The notes beneath the pieces were generated by a model. It saw only the letters and a list, made by a program, of their open reading frames with translations. It was not told where the DNA came from and did no database searches. A program made the translations under genes and the position numbers. Shown one piece after another: positions 23,857-32,143 of a stretch of 64,000 nt of DNA. The stretch lies in the NCBI GenBank assembly GCA_022825675.1, contig JAJDWK010000048.1, positions 1-64,000 of the forward strand, written 5' to 3'. Every line of letters begins with the position of its first letter. Within the stretch, counting starts at the first letter, position 1. The DNA comes from Anaerolineae bacterium. GTDB taxonomy: Bacteria; Chloroflexota; Anaerolineae; Aggregatilineales; Phototrophicaceae.

Positions 23857-25416
23857 TCACAAATAATTTTTGTTCTTCGCCCGGCGCAGCAGCCGCGGGT
23901 TGATTTTGCCATCGTGGTTGACGACCGTCTGATAGCGCTGCCGCCGCTGCCGATTACGCGCGGGGCTGTCGAAGCGGGCGCTGTTGACGCCGCTGACAGT
24001 GCCCGGGCGCGTTGAAGTAATGAGCCATTCCAAAAGCTCGCCCCGCAGCGCGCTGACAATGTCTTGATAGTCGGCGTCAAAATAGCGGTTTTTTATCTCC
24101 CAGGGGTCAGCGTTTAAGTCATACAGCTCGCCAAAACCCTGCGGATATTCATCGGGGAAAAAGGCGCGCGGATAATAGACCAGCCGGTAGCGCCCCTTGC
24201 GCAGCGACTTGCTCCAGGCGAATTCGGTTATGCCGAGGCGCTGGGCATCGCCGGCAGCGCCCGCCAGCCAGCGGGAAATATCGCGCCCATCGCTGGTTTC
24301 CAGCGGCTCGATGCCCGCCAGCGCGCAGAGCGTGTTGGCGATGTCCACCAGCTCGACAACTTCATCAAGCACGCTGCCCGCCGCCACTTTGCCCGGCGCC
24401 CGCCATATCAGCGGCACCCGCGTGATGGCATCGCTGCAGATGCCGGGCGCTTTTTCCATGATGCCGTGCTCCGCCGCATAATCGCCATGGTCGGATGTGT
24501 AGACGACAATCGTGTCCTGCTCCCGGTTCTGCTGACGCAAATAGTCCAGCAGTTGCCCGACGGCGGCATCCACCTGGCTGACGGCACCGAGGTAACCTTG
24601 CAGCTTGCGCCGCCGCCCCGCTTCGAAGGTCTTCGGCGCAAAAAGCTGCCAGCCGCCCGCCCGCCAGCGCCGCGCCGAGGCGATCATGTGCGGCGCTTTG
24701 CCCGCCGCTTCCAGGTCATACTCGGCATTGGGAGGCAGGCTGAGCGCGTCAGCGTCATACAAATCCCAAAATTCCTGGCAGGGTGTCGTGCATTGATGCG
24801 GCCGCGGGAAGCTGACATGCAGCAGAAAAGGCTGCCCCCGCGCCGCCGCCAGTTCCATCGTCTGTATCGCGGTCGCCGCCAGCCAGCCCTCTTGCGATTC
24901 CTCAAATTTGAGCGGGCTGGGACGGCTGTCGACAGTTTGCCGCCCGCGCTCGCCAAATTCCGGCAGCAGGATATGGTCTTCCAGCGCCTCAACGCCGCGC
25001 CCGCGCAGGAAACGGCTGTATGCGGCGGAGCGCCCGATAACGCTGCCCGCCATCCAGGAATTGCTCTCGTGGAAGACATCGCAGTCGTCCTCCACCCAAT
25101 ATTCCGGGCAGTGGATTTTGCCCATCGCCGCCGTGAAATAGCCAGCGCCGCGGAAGTGCCCGAAGATATTGGGCAGCCCGCCGGGGTTGCGCCCGCTCAA
25201 GCTGTAATAGCCGTGATTGTGTGGGTACTGCCCGCTGAGGAACGATACGCGGCTGGGGGTGCAGATGGGGTTCTGCGTGATGGCGTTCTCGCAGCGGCAG
25301 CCCGCGCGCGCCAGTTGGTCGAGGTGGGGCGTGTGCGCGTCAGGATGCCCCGCCTGCCCCAGGACCTTGGCGTTGTGCTGGTCGGCAACGATGAAAAGGA
25401 TGTTGGGTTGGGTCAC
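23857..25416 (-). CDS. Sulfatase (arylsulfatase family)
   Basis: A 519-residue sulfatase starting at GTG 25416. The opening PNILFIVADQHN has a metal-binding Asp. The catalytic motif is Cys52-Thr-Pro-Ser-Arg56, with the Cys expected to be converted to formylglycine. GKIHCPEYW, VYTSDHGD and EHGIMEK supply further metal and substrate ligands. No signal peptide is visible, so it is probably cytoplasmic, acting on imported sulfated sugars or small sulfate esters. Substrate unknown. The maturation enzyme is not in the window. Near the LplBC-type importer but separated from it by REP-like hairpins. Confidence 0.93.
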   Translation of the reverse strand: MTQPNILFIVADQHNAKVLGQAGHPDAHTPHLDQLARAGCRCENAITQNPICTPSRVSFLSGQYPHNHGYYSLSGRNPGGLPNIFGHFRGAGYFTAAMGKIHCPEYWVEDDCDVFHESNSWMAGSVIGRSAAYSRFLRGRGVEALEDHILLPEFGERGRQTVDSRPSPLKFEESQEGWLAATAIQTMELAAARGQPFLLHVSFPRPHQCTTPCQEFWDLYDADALSLPPNAEYDLEAAGKAPHMIASARRWRAGGWQLFAPKTFEAGRRRKLQGYLGAVSQVDAAVGQLLDYLRQQNREQDTIVVYTSDHGDYAAEHGIMEKAPGICSDAITRVPLIWRAPGKVAAGSVLDEVVELVDIANTLCALAGIEPLETSDGRDISRWLAGAAGDAQRLGITEFAWSKSLRKGRYRLVYYPRAFFPDEYPQGFGELYDLNADPWEIKNRYFDADYQDIVSALRGELLEWLITSTRPGTVSGVNSARFDSPARNRQRRQRYQTVVNHDGKINPRLLRRAKNKNYL

Positions 25417-25462
25417 GCGCCCATCCCCCTCATTTTGGCTGACGAGGGGACAGCTTTTTCTA

Positions 25463-25500
25463 CCCCATCCCCAGCCCTTCCCCGTATCAACGGAGAAGGG
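25463..25500. repeat. REP-like C-rich hairpin repeat
   Basis: CCCCATCCCCAG followed by an 11-bp arm CCCTTCCCCGT (25475-25485), a 4-nt loop ATCA and the arm ACGGAGAAGGG (25490-25500), one mismatch. A related copy is inside the coding sequence at 53783-53827. Confidence 0.65.
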
Positions 25501-25580
25501 TGACTCGTCGCTGAATCTGTGTGTTTGTTGGTGATATGGTTGCTACTGAACCGCTAATCCCAACTGCTTCTTTTGCGATT

Positions 25581-25608
25581 CCCCCTCTCTGATGATTCGG
25601 AGAGGGGG
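25581..25608. repeat. Inverted repeat CCCCCTCTC / GAGAGGGGG
   Basis: A perfect 9-bp stem (25581-25589 with 25600-25608) around a 10-nt loop, one of three C-rich hairpins in the 277 bp between the convergent-free sulfatase start and the binding-protein stop. Possibly a terminator or REP unit. Confidence 0.55.
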
Positions 25609-25657
25609 CTAGGGGCTGAGGTAGATGTACAGAAACGCGCGATTTCAAACATGTCTC

Positions 25658-25684
25658 CCCCCGCCCGCATTTTGCGGGAGGGGG
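25658..25684 (-). terminator. Hairpin just past the binding-protein gene
   Basis: Arms CCCCCGCCCGCA (25658-25669) and TGCGGGAGGGGG (25673-25684), 12 bp with one mismatch and a TTT loop. It lies 9 bp beyond the stop of the gene ending at 25693. There is no T tract, so it may be a Rho-independent-like block or another REP copy. Confidence 0.5.
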
Positions 25685-25692
25685 AGGGGGTA

Positions 25693-27339
25693 TTAGCCGC
25701 CGTACTGCGCGTCATAGGCGGCTTGATAAATCTCCGCCATGCGGTTGATGCCGAGCGCCTCAAGCGTGGCGACAAAGGTATCCCAGCCGGCGTCCAAATC
25801 CTGCCTGCCGAGCACGAACTCCGCCGTCATCTGCGCGACATAATCGTCGATGCCCAGCTTCAATTCGGTTACTTCCGCCGCCTGCGCCGTGGTGAAAGCC
25901 AGCGGCGGGATCAAATCTTCGATCGCCCGCGCATAGGGCTCATAGGCGACTTTGGTCTCTTCAAAGAGCACCACTTCCAAGCCAGCGGCATCATCGCGCC
26001 GCACCTCGCCCAAGCGCAAGTGATTGGGACGATAGCTCGGTCCGCGCTGCGCCCAATGCACATTCTGCAGCGAGCCAAAGGTGGACAGACGGCGCCATAT
26101 CGAGGGGAATTCTTCGCCACCCAGCGATGGCTCGCCCGCTTCCGCCCATTGCCACTGCCCCTCTTCGCCTTCAGCCGCTTCCCATTGCGGGATGCCAAAG
26201 ACCGAGCGCAGAGTTGTCTCGCGGTCGTACAAGCCATCACACCACTTAAAGGCCGCTTCCGGGTGCTCCGTCTGGCTGTTGATGACGCATTGCCCCGAGC
26301 CGACGCCCCAGGGGTTGAAAGGCGCTTGACGCAAGCCGGTGGGACCTTCCAGCGAGGGCACGGCGACATATTTCTTCCAGCGGTCGCCGCCGATGTTGGC
26401 GAAGTTGGGGTGCGCGCCCGAAATCACCACGCCGATAGTCGGCGCATCGCCGCCTTCCACCTGCTGCTTGATTTGGTCCATCGGCTGCGTGAAGCTCTCT
26501 TCGCCGAAGAGCCCGTTGCTGAACAAAGTGCGCAGGTAACGCAAGCCTTCGCGATAGCCTTCGCTGGTGGCGGTTTGTGTAATCAAGCCGTCATTCTGCT
26601 CGAAGAAGCGGTTCGCCCCGAGAAATTCGCTTAACACAAAGGGATTCATCAGGAAGCCGTCGATGTTGCCATTCCAGCCGGTGGTCGCCGCCGCCAGCGG
26701 CACCTCATCGTCCGGGTCGCCATTGCCATTGGCATCCTGCTCTTTGAAGGCGGTCAGCACCTCGATGAACTCGTCAGTGGTTGTCGGCACCTCCATGCCC
26801 ACATTCGCCAGCCAGTCAGAATTGATCCAGGCGCGCTGGGAATAGAAGCAGTGATAGCATTCGTTGACCTGCGGCAAGCCATAAATCTCGCCATCGGGCG
26901 AGGTGATGAGCGGGCGCACCTGCGGCGAGCCTTCAAAGACCTCGTGGATATAATGCCCGTGCTCTTCAATCAAACCGCTGAGCGGCAGGAACAGCCCTTG
27001 GGGACCAAAAAGCGCCAATGTCGAGGGGTCCACCGTGAAGCCGACCATGATGTCCGGCAGGTCGCCACTGGCGATGGTCAGGTTGAGCACCTCCTGCCCT
27101 TCGTTGGGCGGCGCGATATCAAAATTGAGGTTGATGCCGGTGCGCTCGCTGTACCAGTTGGTGAAAGTATTCGTCGGGAACTCTTCCACAATCGCATGCC
27201 CCAACATCAAAATATCGAGCGTTATCGGCTCTTCGACGATGGGGAATTCGCCCGGCGCCGATACCATATCCTGCCCCGCCGCCGTCAGCGGCAGCGCCAG
27301 CAGCAGCAATAGCAATAGCAGCCTGGATAGCCTCTTCAT
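25693..27339 (-). CDS. Extracellular solute-binding protein of LplA type
   Basis: A 548-residue family-1 binding protein. I start at ATG 27337-27339, where a signal peptide begins (MKRLSRLLLLLLLLALPL); the open frame further upstream has no such feature. The mature part (ITLDILMLGHAIVEEFPTNT ... GDLPDIMVGF ... LFLPLSGLIEEHG ... EIYGLPQVNE) fits the LplA/YtcQ group that delivers oligosaccharides or complex sugars. No lipobox Cys follows the signal peptide. It lies just downstream of two LplC/LplB-type permeases, so the three form one importer; an ATPase is missing and presumably shared. Confidence 0.9.
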   Translation of the reverse strand: MKRLSRLLLLLLLLALPLTAAGQDMVSAPGEFPIVEEPITLDILMLGHAIVEEFPTNTFTNWYSERTGINLNFDIAPPNEGQEVLNLTIASGDLPDIMVGFTVDPSTLALFGPQGLFLPLSGLIEEHGHYIHEVFEGSPQVRPLITSPDGEIYGLPQVNECYHCFYSQRAWINSDWLANVGMEVPTTTDEFIEVLTAFKEQDANGNGDPDDEVPLAAATTGWNGNIDGFLMNPFVLSEFLGANRFFEQNDGLITQTATSEGYREGLRYLRTLFSNGLFGEESFTQPMDQIKQQVEGGDAPTIGVVISGAHPNFANIGGDRWKKYVAVPSLEGPTGLRQAPFNPWGVGSGQCVINSQTEHPEAAFKWCDGLYDRETTLRSVFGIPQWEAAEGEEGQWQWAEAGEPSLGGEEFPSIWRRLSTFGSLQNVHWAQRGPSYRPNHLRLGEVRRDDAAGLEVVLFEETKVAYEPYARAIEDLIPPLAFTTAQAAEVTELKLGIDDYVAQMTAEFVLGRQDLDAGWDTFVATLEALGINRMAEIYQAAYDAQYGG

Positions 27340-27436
27340 ATTGATTTGTCCTTTCAAACTCAAATTCCTGTGAAATGCCTGCATGCACATACAATGCCAG
27401 CGGTCGATAGGCGCTCCTTTCGTCAGGCTTTCCCGC

Positions 27437-28357
27437 TCATTTGACTGCGCCAATCGTCATGCCTTTGACGAAATGCTTCTGTACAAAGGGATAAAGCGCC
27501 ATGACGGGCACGCTCGCCACCACAATCAGCGAATACTTCAGCAGGTCGCGCAAGCCCTCGCGCGCCACCAGGTCTTCCACATCCGTCAGCATGGAAGCGT
27601 CAATTGAGTTTTGTATCAGGATTTCGCGCAGGACCAGCTGCAGCGGGAAAAGCTCCTGATCTTTCAGATATATCAGCGCCATGAAATAGGTATTCCAATG
27701 GGTGTTGACGGCATAAAAAAGCGCCAGCACCGCGATGATGGGGCGCGCCAGCGGCAAGACGACGCTGGCGAAGATGCGGAAGTCGCTGGCACCGTCGATG
27801 CGCGCCGCTTCTATCAGCTCGGACGGGATGGTCGTGCGGAAGAAGGTGATGGTAATCAACAAATTGAAGGGACCGATGCCCGTCGGCAAAATCATCGCCC
27901 AGCGCGTATTCAGCAAACCCAGATCGCGCACGACCATATAGGTCGGTATCAAGCCGCCGCTGAAAAGCATGGTGAAGATGAAGGCGAAAGTGATGAAGCG
28001 CCGCCCCACCAAATCCAGGCGCGAGAGCGGATAGGCGGCGATTATCGTCATCACCACATTAAATATCGTGCCGAAGAAAGTATAAAACAGCGAATTGGCG
28101 AAGCCGTCCCAAACCTTTTTGTGCTCGAATACTGTCTGATAGCCCTGCAGGCTGAAATCTACGGGCCACAAAATGACTCTGCCCTCAATCACCGCCTCGG
28201 AAGAGCTGAAAGACGCGCTGACGATGTATATCAGCGGCAGCAGGACGATGAGCATAATCACCAGCAGTATCGAATTGTTGAAGAACATGAAGACGCGGTC
28301 AATCGCCGATTCGTTGACCTTGTTGATGTTGCTCTCGTAGCTCTTCATCGTTGCCAT
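27437..28357 (-). CDS. Carbohydrate ABC transporter permease (LplC/UgpE type)
   Basis: A 306-residue permease with six hydrophobic segments. GGLIPTYMVVRDLGLLNTRWAMILP is characteristic of LplC-type proteins. The EAA loop is SELIEAARIDGASDFRIFASVVLPLARP, which contacts the ATPase. It ends in FVQKHFVKGMTIGAVK, a standard end for this group. Second in the minus-strand operon, 16 bp after the LplB-type gene and 97 bp before the binding protein. Confidence 0.92.
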   Translation of the reverse strand: MATMKSYESNINKVNESAIDRVFMFFNNSILLVIMLIVLLPLIYIVSASFSSSEAVIEGRVILWPVDFSLQGYQTVFEHKKVWDGFANSLFYTFFGTIFNVVMTIIAAYPLSRLDLVGRRFITFAFIFTMLFSGGLIPTYMVVRDLGLLNTRWAMILPTGIGPFNLLITITFFRTTIPSELIEAARIDGASDFRIFASVVLPLARPIIAVLALFYAVNTHWNTYFMALIYLKDQELFPLQLVLREILIQNSIDASMLTDVEDLVAREGLRDLLKYSLIVVASVPVMALYPFVQKHFVKGMTIGAVK

Positions 28358-28373
28358 AGTTCGCCCCGAGCGC

Positions 28374-29318
28374 TTACCAAACGCTGTGATTGGTCAGCCG
28401 CCGCGCCGCATGGTTGACGGCAATCATCAGCAGCAAGCCGACAATGCCTTTCAGCAAGCCAATCGCCGTCGAATAGGAAAAATCGAGGATGGGCGAAAGC
28501 AAGCCCACCTTATACACATAAGTGTTGATGACTTCCGCAACGCCGAGGTTGAGCGGGCTTTGCATCAGATACACTTTTTCAAAGGCGACTTCCAATACAC
28601 GCCCGGTGGAAAGCACCAGCAGCACCATCGCCGTTGGCAGCAGCCCGGGGATATCGATATAGCGGATGCGCTGCAGCCGATTGGCGCCATCCACCACCGC
28701 CGCCTCGTGCAGCGATGGGTCAATTGTCGAGAGCACCGCGAAATAGATAATCGACGAGAAGCCCATCTCTTGCCAAATGCCCGACCAGACAAATATATGG
28801 CGGAAGGCGCCGGGGTCGCCCATCCAATTGGGCGAGGGCTGGTCCAGCATACCCGCCAGCGCCGCCGTGAAGCCCACCCGCGGGTGCAAAAATTGGAAAA
28901 GCATGCCAACGATGACCACAGTCGAGATGAAATGCGGCGCAAAAGTTATCATCTGCACGCTGTTGCGGAAGAAGCGGCTTTTGACCTGGTTGAGGCTGAG
29001 CGCCAGCAAAATCGGTATCGGGAAGCCGGCAAGCAGGGCGTAAAAGCTGATGACCAAAGTATTAACGATGACCGGCTCAAACTTGGGCGAGTTGACAAAA
29101 CGCTCGAAGTTCGCCAGCCCCACCCAGGGGCTGCCCTCGATGCCGAAGGCGGGCGAATACTGGCGGAAAGCGATTTGCGCGCCATACATCGGCGCATAGC
29201 GGAAGATCGCCAGCCAAAGCAGCGGCAGAATCAGCAGCACATAGAGCTGCCAGTTGCGCCGAACCCGCAGCCAGAGCTTGCCATCGCCCGTGACGCGATT
29301 CCACCGAAAACTCAGCAT
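28374..29318 (-). CDS. Carbohydrate ABC transporter permease (LplB type)
   Basis: A 314-residue permease. The N-terminal NWQLYVLLILPLLWLAIFRYAPMYGAQIAF is the LplB signature. The EAA loop is SLHEAAVVDGANRLQRIRYIDIPGLLP. The hydrophobic profile gives six helices. It heads the operon with the LplC-type permease and the LplA-type binding protein. A CACAGAG repeat lies upstream at 29428-29456. Confidence 0.92.
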   Translation of the reverse strand: MLSFRWNRVTGDGKLWLRVRRNWQLYVLLILPLLWLAIFRYAPMYGAQIAFRQYSPAFGIEGSPWVGLANFERFVNSPKFEPVIVNTLVISFYALLAGFPIPILLALSLNQVKSRFFRNSVQMITFAPHFISTVVIVGMLFQFLHPRVGFTAALAGMLDQPSPNWMGDPGAFRHIFVWSGIWQEMGFSSIIYFAVLSTIDPSLHEAAVVDGANRLQRIRYIDIPGLLPTAMVLLVLSTGRVLEVAFEKVYLMQSPLNLGVAEVINTYVYKVGLLSPILDFSYSTAIGLLKGIVGLLLMIAVNHAARRLTNHSVW

Positions 29319-29427
29319 AGCTTCTCACTTTCGCTGCGAAGCCGCAGCTGGAAGAGAAAGTATGCGCCCAGTATAACACGGCGGCGGCAATTGTCGAAAA
29401 CCCGCAGGCGAACATGACACAGGTTTT

Positions 29428-29456
29428 TAACCACAGAGAGCACAGAGGGCACAGAG
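29428..29456 (+). repeat. CACAGAG repeat (short copy)
   Basis: TTAACCACAGAGAGCACAGA then GGGCACAGAG, preceded by GACACAGGTTTT. Resembles 57818-57852 and the 5' end of the TTACCACCGAG element. The gap 29319-29545 holds nothing else I can identify. Confidence 0.6.
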
Positions 29457-29545
29457 ATTTTCCCTTCCTGACCTTTGCGCCTTTGTGGTACATACACTCG
29501 GCGTCCTTGATGTACTCGGCGCTACAGCAAACTATTGTGTGGGGT

Positions 29546-30709
29546 TTATTCCGGCGCGTCAAACAGGCGGAAGCCGGCGATGACAATGCCGACGCCGATG
29601 GCGCAAGCCAAGGCGCAGAAAATGAAGAAGGCGGGCGCGCCCAAATTGTCAAATATCCAGCCGAATGCCGAGCCGGTCAGCAGCAGGGCGATGCTGGGCA
29701 TGGTCACCTGCAGCAGCGCTTGATTGGTCGCCACATTGCGCGGCTGGCTGATGGCGTTCACCAGTTGAAAGGAAGACAGGTGAAAAGCGGGCCATGCCAA
29801 ACCGCGGAAGAGCAGGATCAACAGCAGCAGCGGCAGGGTCTGCACCGCCGCCAGCATCAGCATAAACAGCGCGATGCCGCTGACGCTGAGGATGTAGGCG
29901 ATGCGGATGCGCACCCGCGGCAGCAAGCTGTCCATCAAATAGAGGAAGGGCACTTCCACCGCGCCCAATATCGCCGCCCATAAGCCGATATCGGCTTGCG
30001 GCACGCCGAGGTTCTGCGTGAAATGCACAAAGATGAAGGCGAAGGTGTTAAACGCGCCCATCCATATAAAAAATTGGCTTGCCGCCAGCACATAGAAGCC
30101 GCGGTTGCGCCGCTGCCCGCCGCTGTCTTTGGCGGCAGCGGGCTCGGCGCGGGCGGGGAAAACCGAAGCGAGCTGGATGCTGAACAGGGCGAAGACCGCG
30201 CCGAAGATGAAGAGCAGGGCATAGCCCCCCAGCGCGAAGAGCTGCTGCGCCAGCAAGCCGGCAGCGGCAAAACCCAGCGATGAAAAGGAACGCACCTTGC
30301 CCAGCATCGCGCGCCCGCGCCCGCTCAAAAGCGTGATGGTCATTTGCATGCCCAGGGTCATGCTGGGCATGCCGCTGAGGCGGAAGAGCAGCACCGCCAG
30401 CGCGATGAGCAGCGGCAGGCTGGAGCTGGCGAAGATGGCGCAAGCCAGGGCGAAGCCGCCCAAATAGAGCCGAAAGAGCCGCCGATGCAAGCCGCGGCGG
30501 TCGGCAATTTGGTTGAGCAGCGGCGTAACTATCAGCGAGAAGAGGGCGCCAACGCTGCTCAAAGTGCCGATTAAAGTGGCGGAGAAGCCGACATCGGTCA
30601 AATAGACATTGACATAGGGCCAGGCGACGCCGATGCCCGCCAGGCTGAGGAATTGCAGCGCCATCAAGCGCAGTGAGCCGAAGTGCTCGCGGAAGGCGGA
30701 GCGCCTCAA
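29546..30709 (-). CDS. MFS transporter
   Basis: A 387-residue membrane protein with about 12 helices. It starts at TTG 30707-30709, supported by GGAGG (30716-30720) 6 nt upstream. PYVNVYLTDVGFSATLIGTL and LLNQIADRRGLHRR (the helix 2-3 loop) identify the MFS fold, close to the proton-coupled sugar or nucleoside symporter-like group (MFS_1-like). Substrate unknown. It is not obviously part of the LplBC operon, although on the same strand, because about 230 bp containing a repeat separate them. Confidence 0.85.
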   Translation of the reverse strand: MRRSAFREHFGSLRLMALQFLSLAGIGVAWPYVNVYLTDVGFSATLIGTLSSVGALFSLIVTPLLNQIADRRGLHRRLFRLYLGGFALACAIFASSSLPLLIALAVLLFRLSGMPSMTLGMQMTITLLSGRGRAMLGKVRSFSSLGFAAAGLLAQQLFALGGYALLFIFGAVFALFSIQLASVFPARAEPAAAKDSGGQRRNRGFYVLAASQFFIWMGAFNTFAFIFVHFTQNLGVPQADIGLWAAILGAVEVPFLYLMDSLLPRVRIRIAYILSVSGIALFMLMLAAVQTLPLLLLILLFRGLAWPAFHLSSFQLVNAISQPRNVATNQALLQVTMPSIALLLTGSAFGWIFDNLGAPAFFIFCALACAIGVGIVIAGFRLFDAPE

Positions 30710-30819
30710 AGCCAGCCTCCCTTCTCCAGCCAGTTCTTTGATGGGGCGCGATGGCTGTTAGACGCGCCGTTACGGCGGCATTGTACCCGCTCCCGCAGTT
30801 CTCCGCTACACTTTGCGGC

Positions 30820-30876
30820 TTGACATACAGTCAAGTTATGCGACAATATCTAAGACAAATGCTCGGACAATATAAT
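30820..30876 (+). promoter_or_regulatory. Putative promoter/operator of the fic gene
   Basis: TTGACA (30820-30825) lies within an inverted repeat TTGAC-ATACA-GTCAA (30820-30834). GACAAT (30842-30847) is a possible -10 and TATAAT occurs at 30871-30876. The stretch AAGTTATGCGACAA is identical to part of the TTACCACCGAG element flank at 41851. Suggests the coding start is downstream of 30876. Confidence 0.4.
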
Positions 30877-30891
30877 GGACAGAAACAAAAA

Positions 30892-32064
30892 ATGGGCAGC
30901 CACGACTTCATTCAATTCCCGCCAACTTTGGGCGAGTTCTCGCCAAGAACTTGGCTGCTATTGGGCGAGATTCAGGCGGCTATCAGCCACATAAAGCTAC
31001 TGCCAATCCCGTGGGGGGACAGCGCCGCGCTGCGCCGGCTCTATCTGGCTAAGGGGGTGCATAGCACCACCGCGATTGAGGGCAACTCGTTCACGGAAGA
31101 AGAGGTCTTGAGCATCATCGACAGGCGCTTAAAAGCACCGCCCTCGCGGGAGTATCAGCAGCGGCAAATCGACAATATGGTGGCGGCCTTCAGCAGCATA
31201 AGCGGGACGAGCGCGCCATTCTCGCTGGAGTTGCTCAACAGCTATCACACAATCGTTCTGGATACCTTAAAAGACAGCCTCGCAAAAGAAGTTGAAATTG
31301 GCGCGCTGCGTTCGCATCGGGTCATTGTCGGGCGCTATCTGGCGCCGCCGCCTGAGGACTGTGCCCGGCTCATCGCCAGGTATTGCGACTGGCTGAACCA
31401 GGAAATGCCAGCGCCAGCGGGCTATGAAACCGCGGCGCAAATTGTCAAGGCGCTGGTGGCGCATGTCTACTTCGCCTGGATTCACCCCTATGGCGATGGC
31501 AATGGGCGCATGGCGCGCCTGCTTGAATTCTTAATCCTTCTGCGCGCGGGAGCGCCCGAAATCTCGGCGCATTTGCTAAGCAATTTTTATAACAAAACGC
31601 GCGACCAATACTACCGCCACTTGCAGGACTCTCATGGCGAATTTCGTGATGGCGCTTATCCCAAGGAAGGCAATCTGCAAGGCTTTATAGAATATGCCTT
31701 GCAGGGTTTCAAAGACCAACTGGCTGAACAGCTGGGACACATTGCATTCATTCAACTGCTGCGGATATGGCACGATTCTATTCATTCCGAGTTCAGCAGG
31801 CTATATGGCGCGAAATTGTCGCCGACCAAACAGCGGCAAAAGCAGCTGATACTTGAACTCACAGATCATCGATTAGGCATAGCCGTTCGCAAAGAACAGA
31901 TAGCTACTATATCGGGGAAGCTGGCGCGGGCTTATGCGCAGCTGTCCCCGAAGACAATTCAGCGAGATTTGAATGCCTTGCTCGCTTTGGGCTTGCTCAA
32001 ACAGGTGGAAAAGGGCTACCTACCCAATATCGAAATGCTTGTCGGTTTGTCCCCGTTGGCATGA
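30892..32064 (+). CDS. Fic family protein (class II, with C-terminal winged helix)
   Basis: About 390 residues from ATG 30892; the frame is open to 30751 but promoter-like elements lie inside that extension. The inhibitory helix motif TTAIEGNSF precedes the Fic core, making it class II. The active-site loop is WIHPYGDGNGRMAR, complete with catalytic His, the DGNGR anion-binding residues and the final Arg. The C-terminus (RKEQIATISGKLARAY ... TIQRDLNALLALGLL) is a helix-turn-helix. Fic enzymes transfer AMP from ATP to protein hydroxyls. With a DNA-binding tail it may act on its own regulation or on a DNA-associated target, which is inference. Confidence 0.9.
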   Translation: MGSHDFIQFPPTLGEFSPRTWLLLGEIQAAISHIKLLPIPWGDSAALRRLYLAKGVHSTTAIEGNSFTEEEVLSIIDRRLKAPPSREYQQRQIDNMVAAFSSISGTSAPFSLELLNSYHTIVLDTLKDSLAKEVEIGALRSHRVIVGRYLAPPPEDCARLIARYCDWLNQEMPAPAGYETAAQIVKALVAHVYFAWIHPYGDGNGRMARLLEFLILLRAGAPEISAHLLSNFYNKTRDQYYRHLQDSHGEFRDGAYPKEGNLQGFIEYALQGFKDQLAEQLGHIAFIQLLRIWHDSIHSEFSRLYGAKLSPTKQRQKQLILELTDHRLGIAVRKEQIATISGKLARAYAQLSPKTIQRDLNALLALGLLKQVEKGYLPNIEMLVGLSPLA

Positions 32065-32086
32065 GATTAGCCCCCCAAACAACAAA

Positions 32087-32110
32087 AGAGCGCGCCCGCT
32101 GGCACGCTCT
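32087..32110 (-). terminator. Hairpin between convergent genes
   Basis: AGAGCG (32087-32092) pairs with CGCTCT (32105-32110), with an inner GCC/GGC stem. On the minus strand it is followed by CTTTTGTTGTTT, so it probably ends transcription of the gene stopping at 32144. It may also serve fic on the other strand. Confidence 0.6.
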
Positions 32111-32143
32111 AAATCTTCTCTTCTCGGCTGATGCGCTGCCCGG

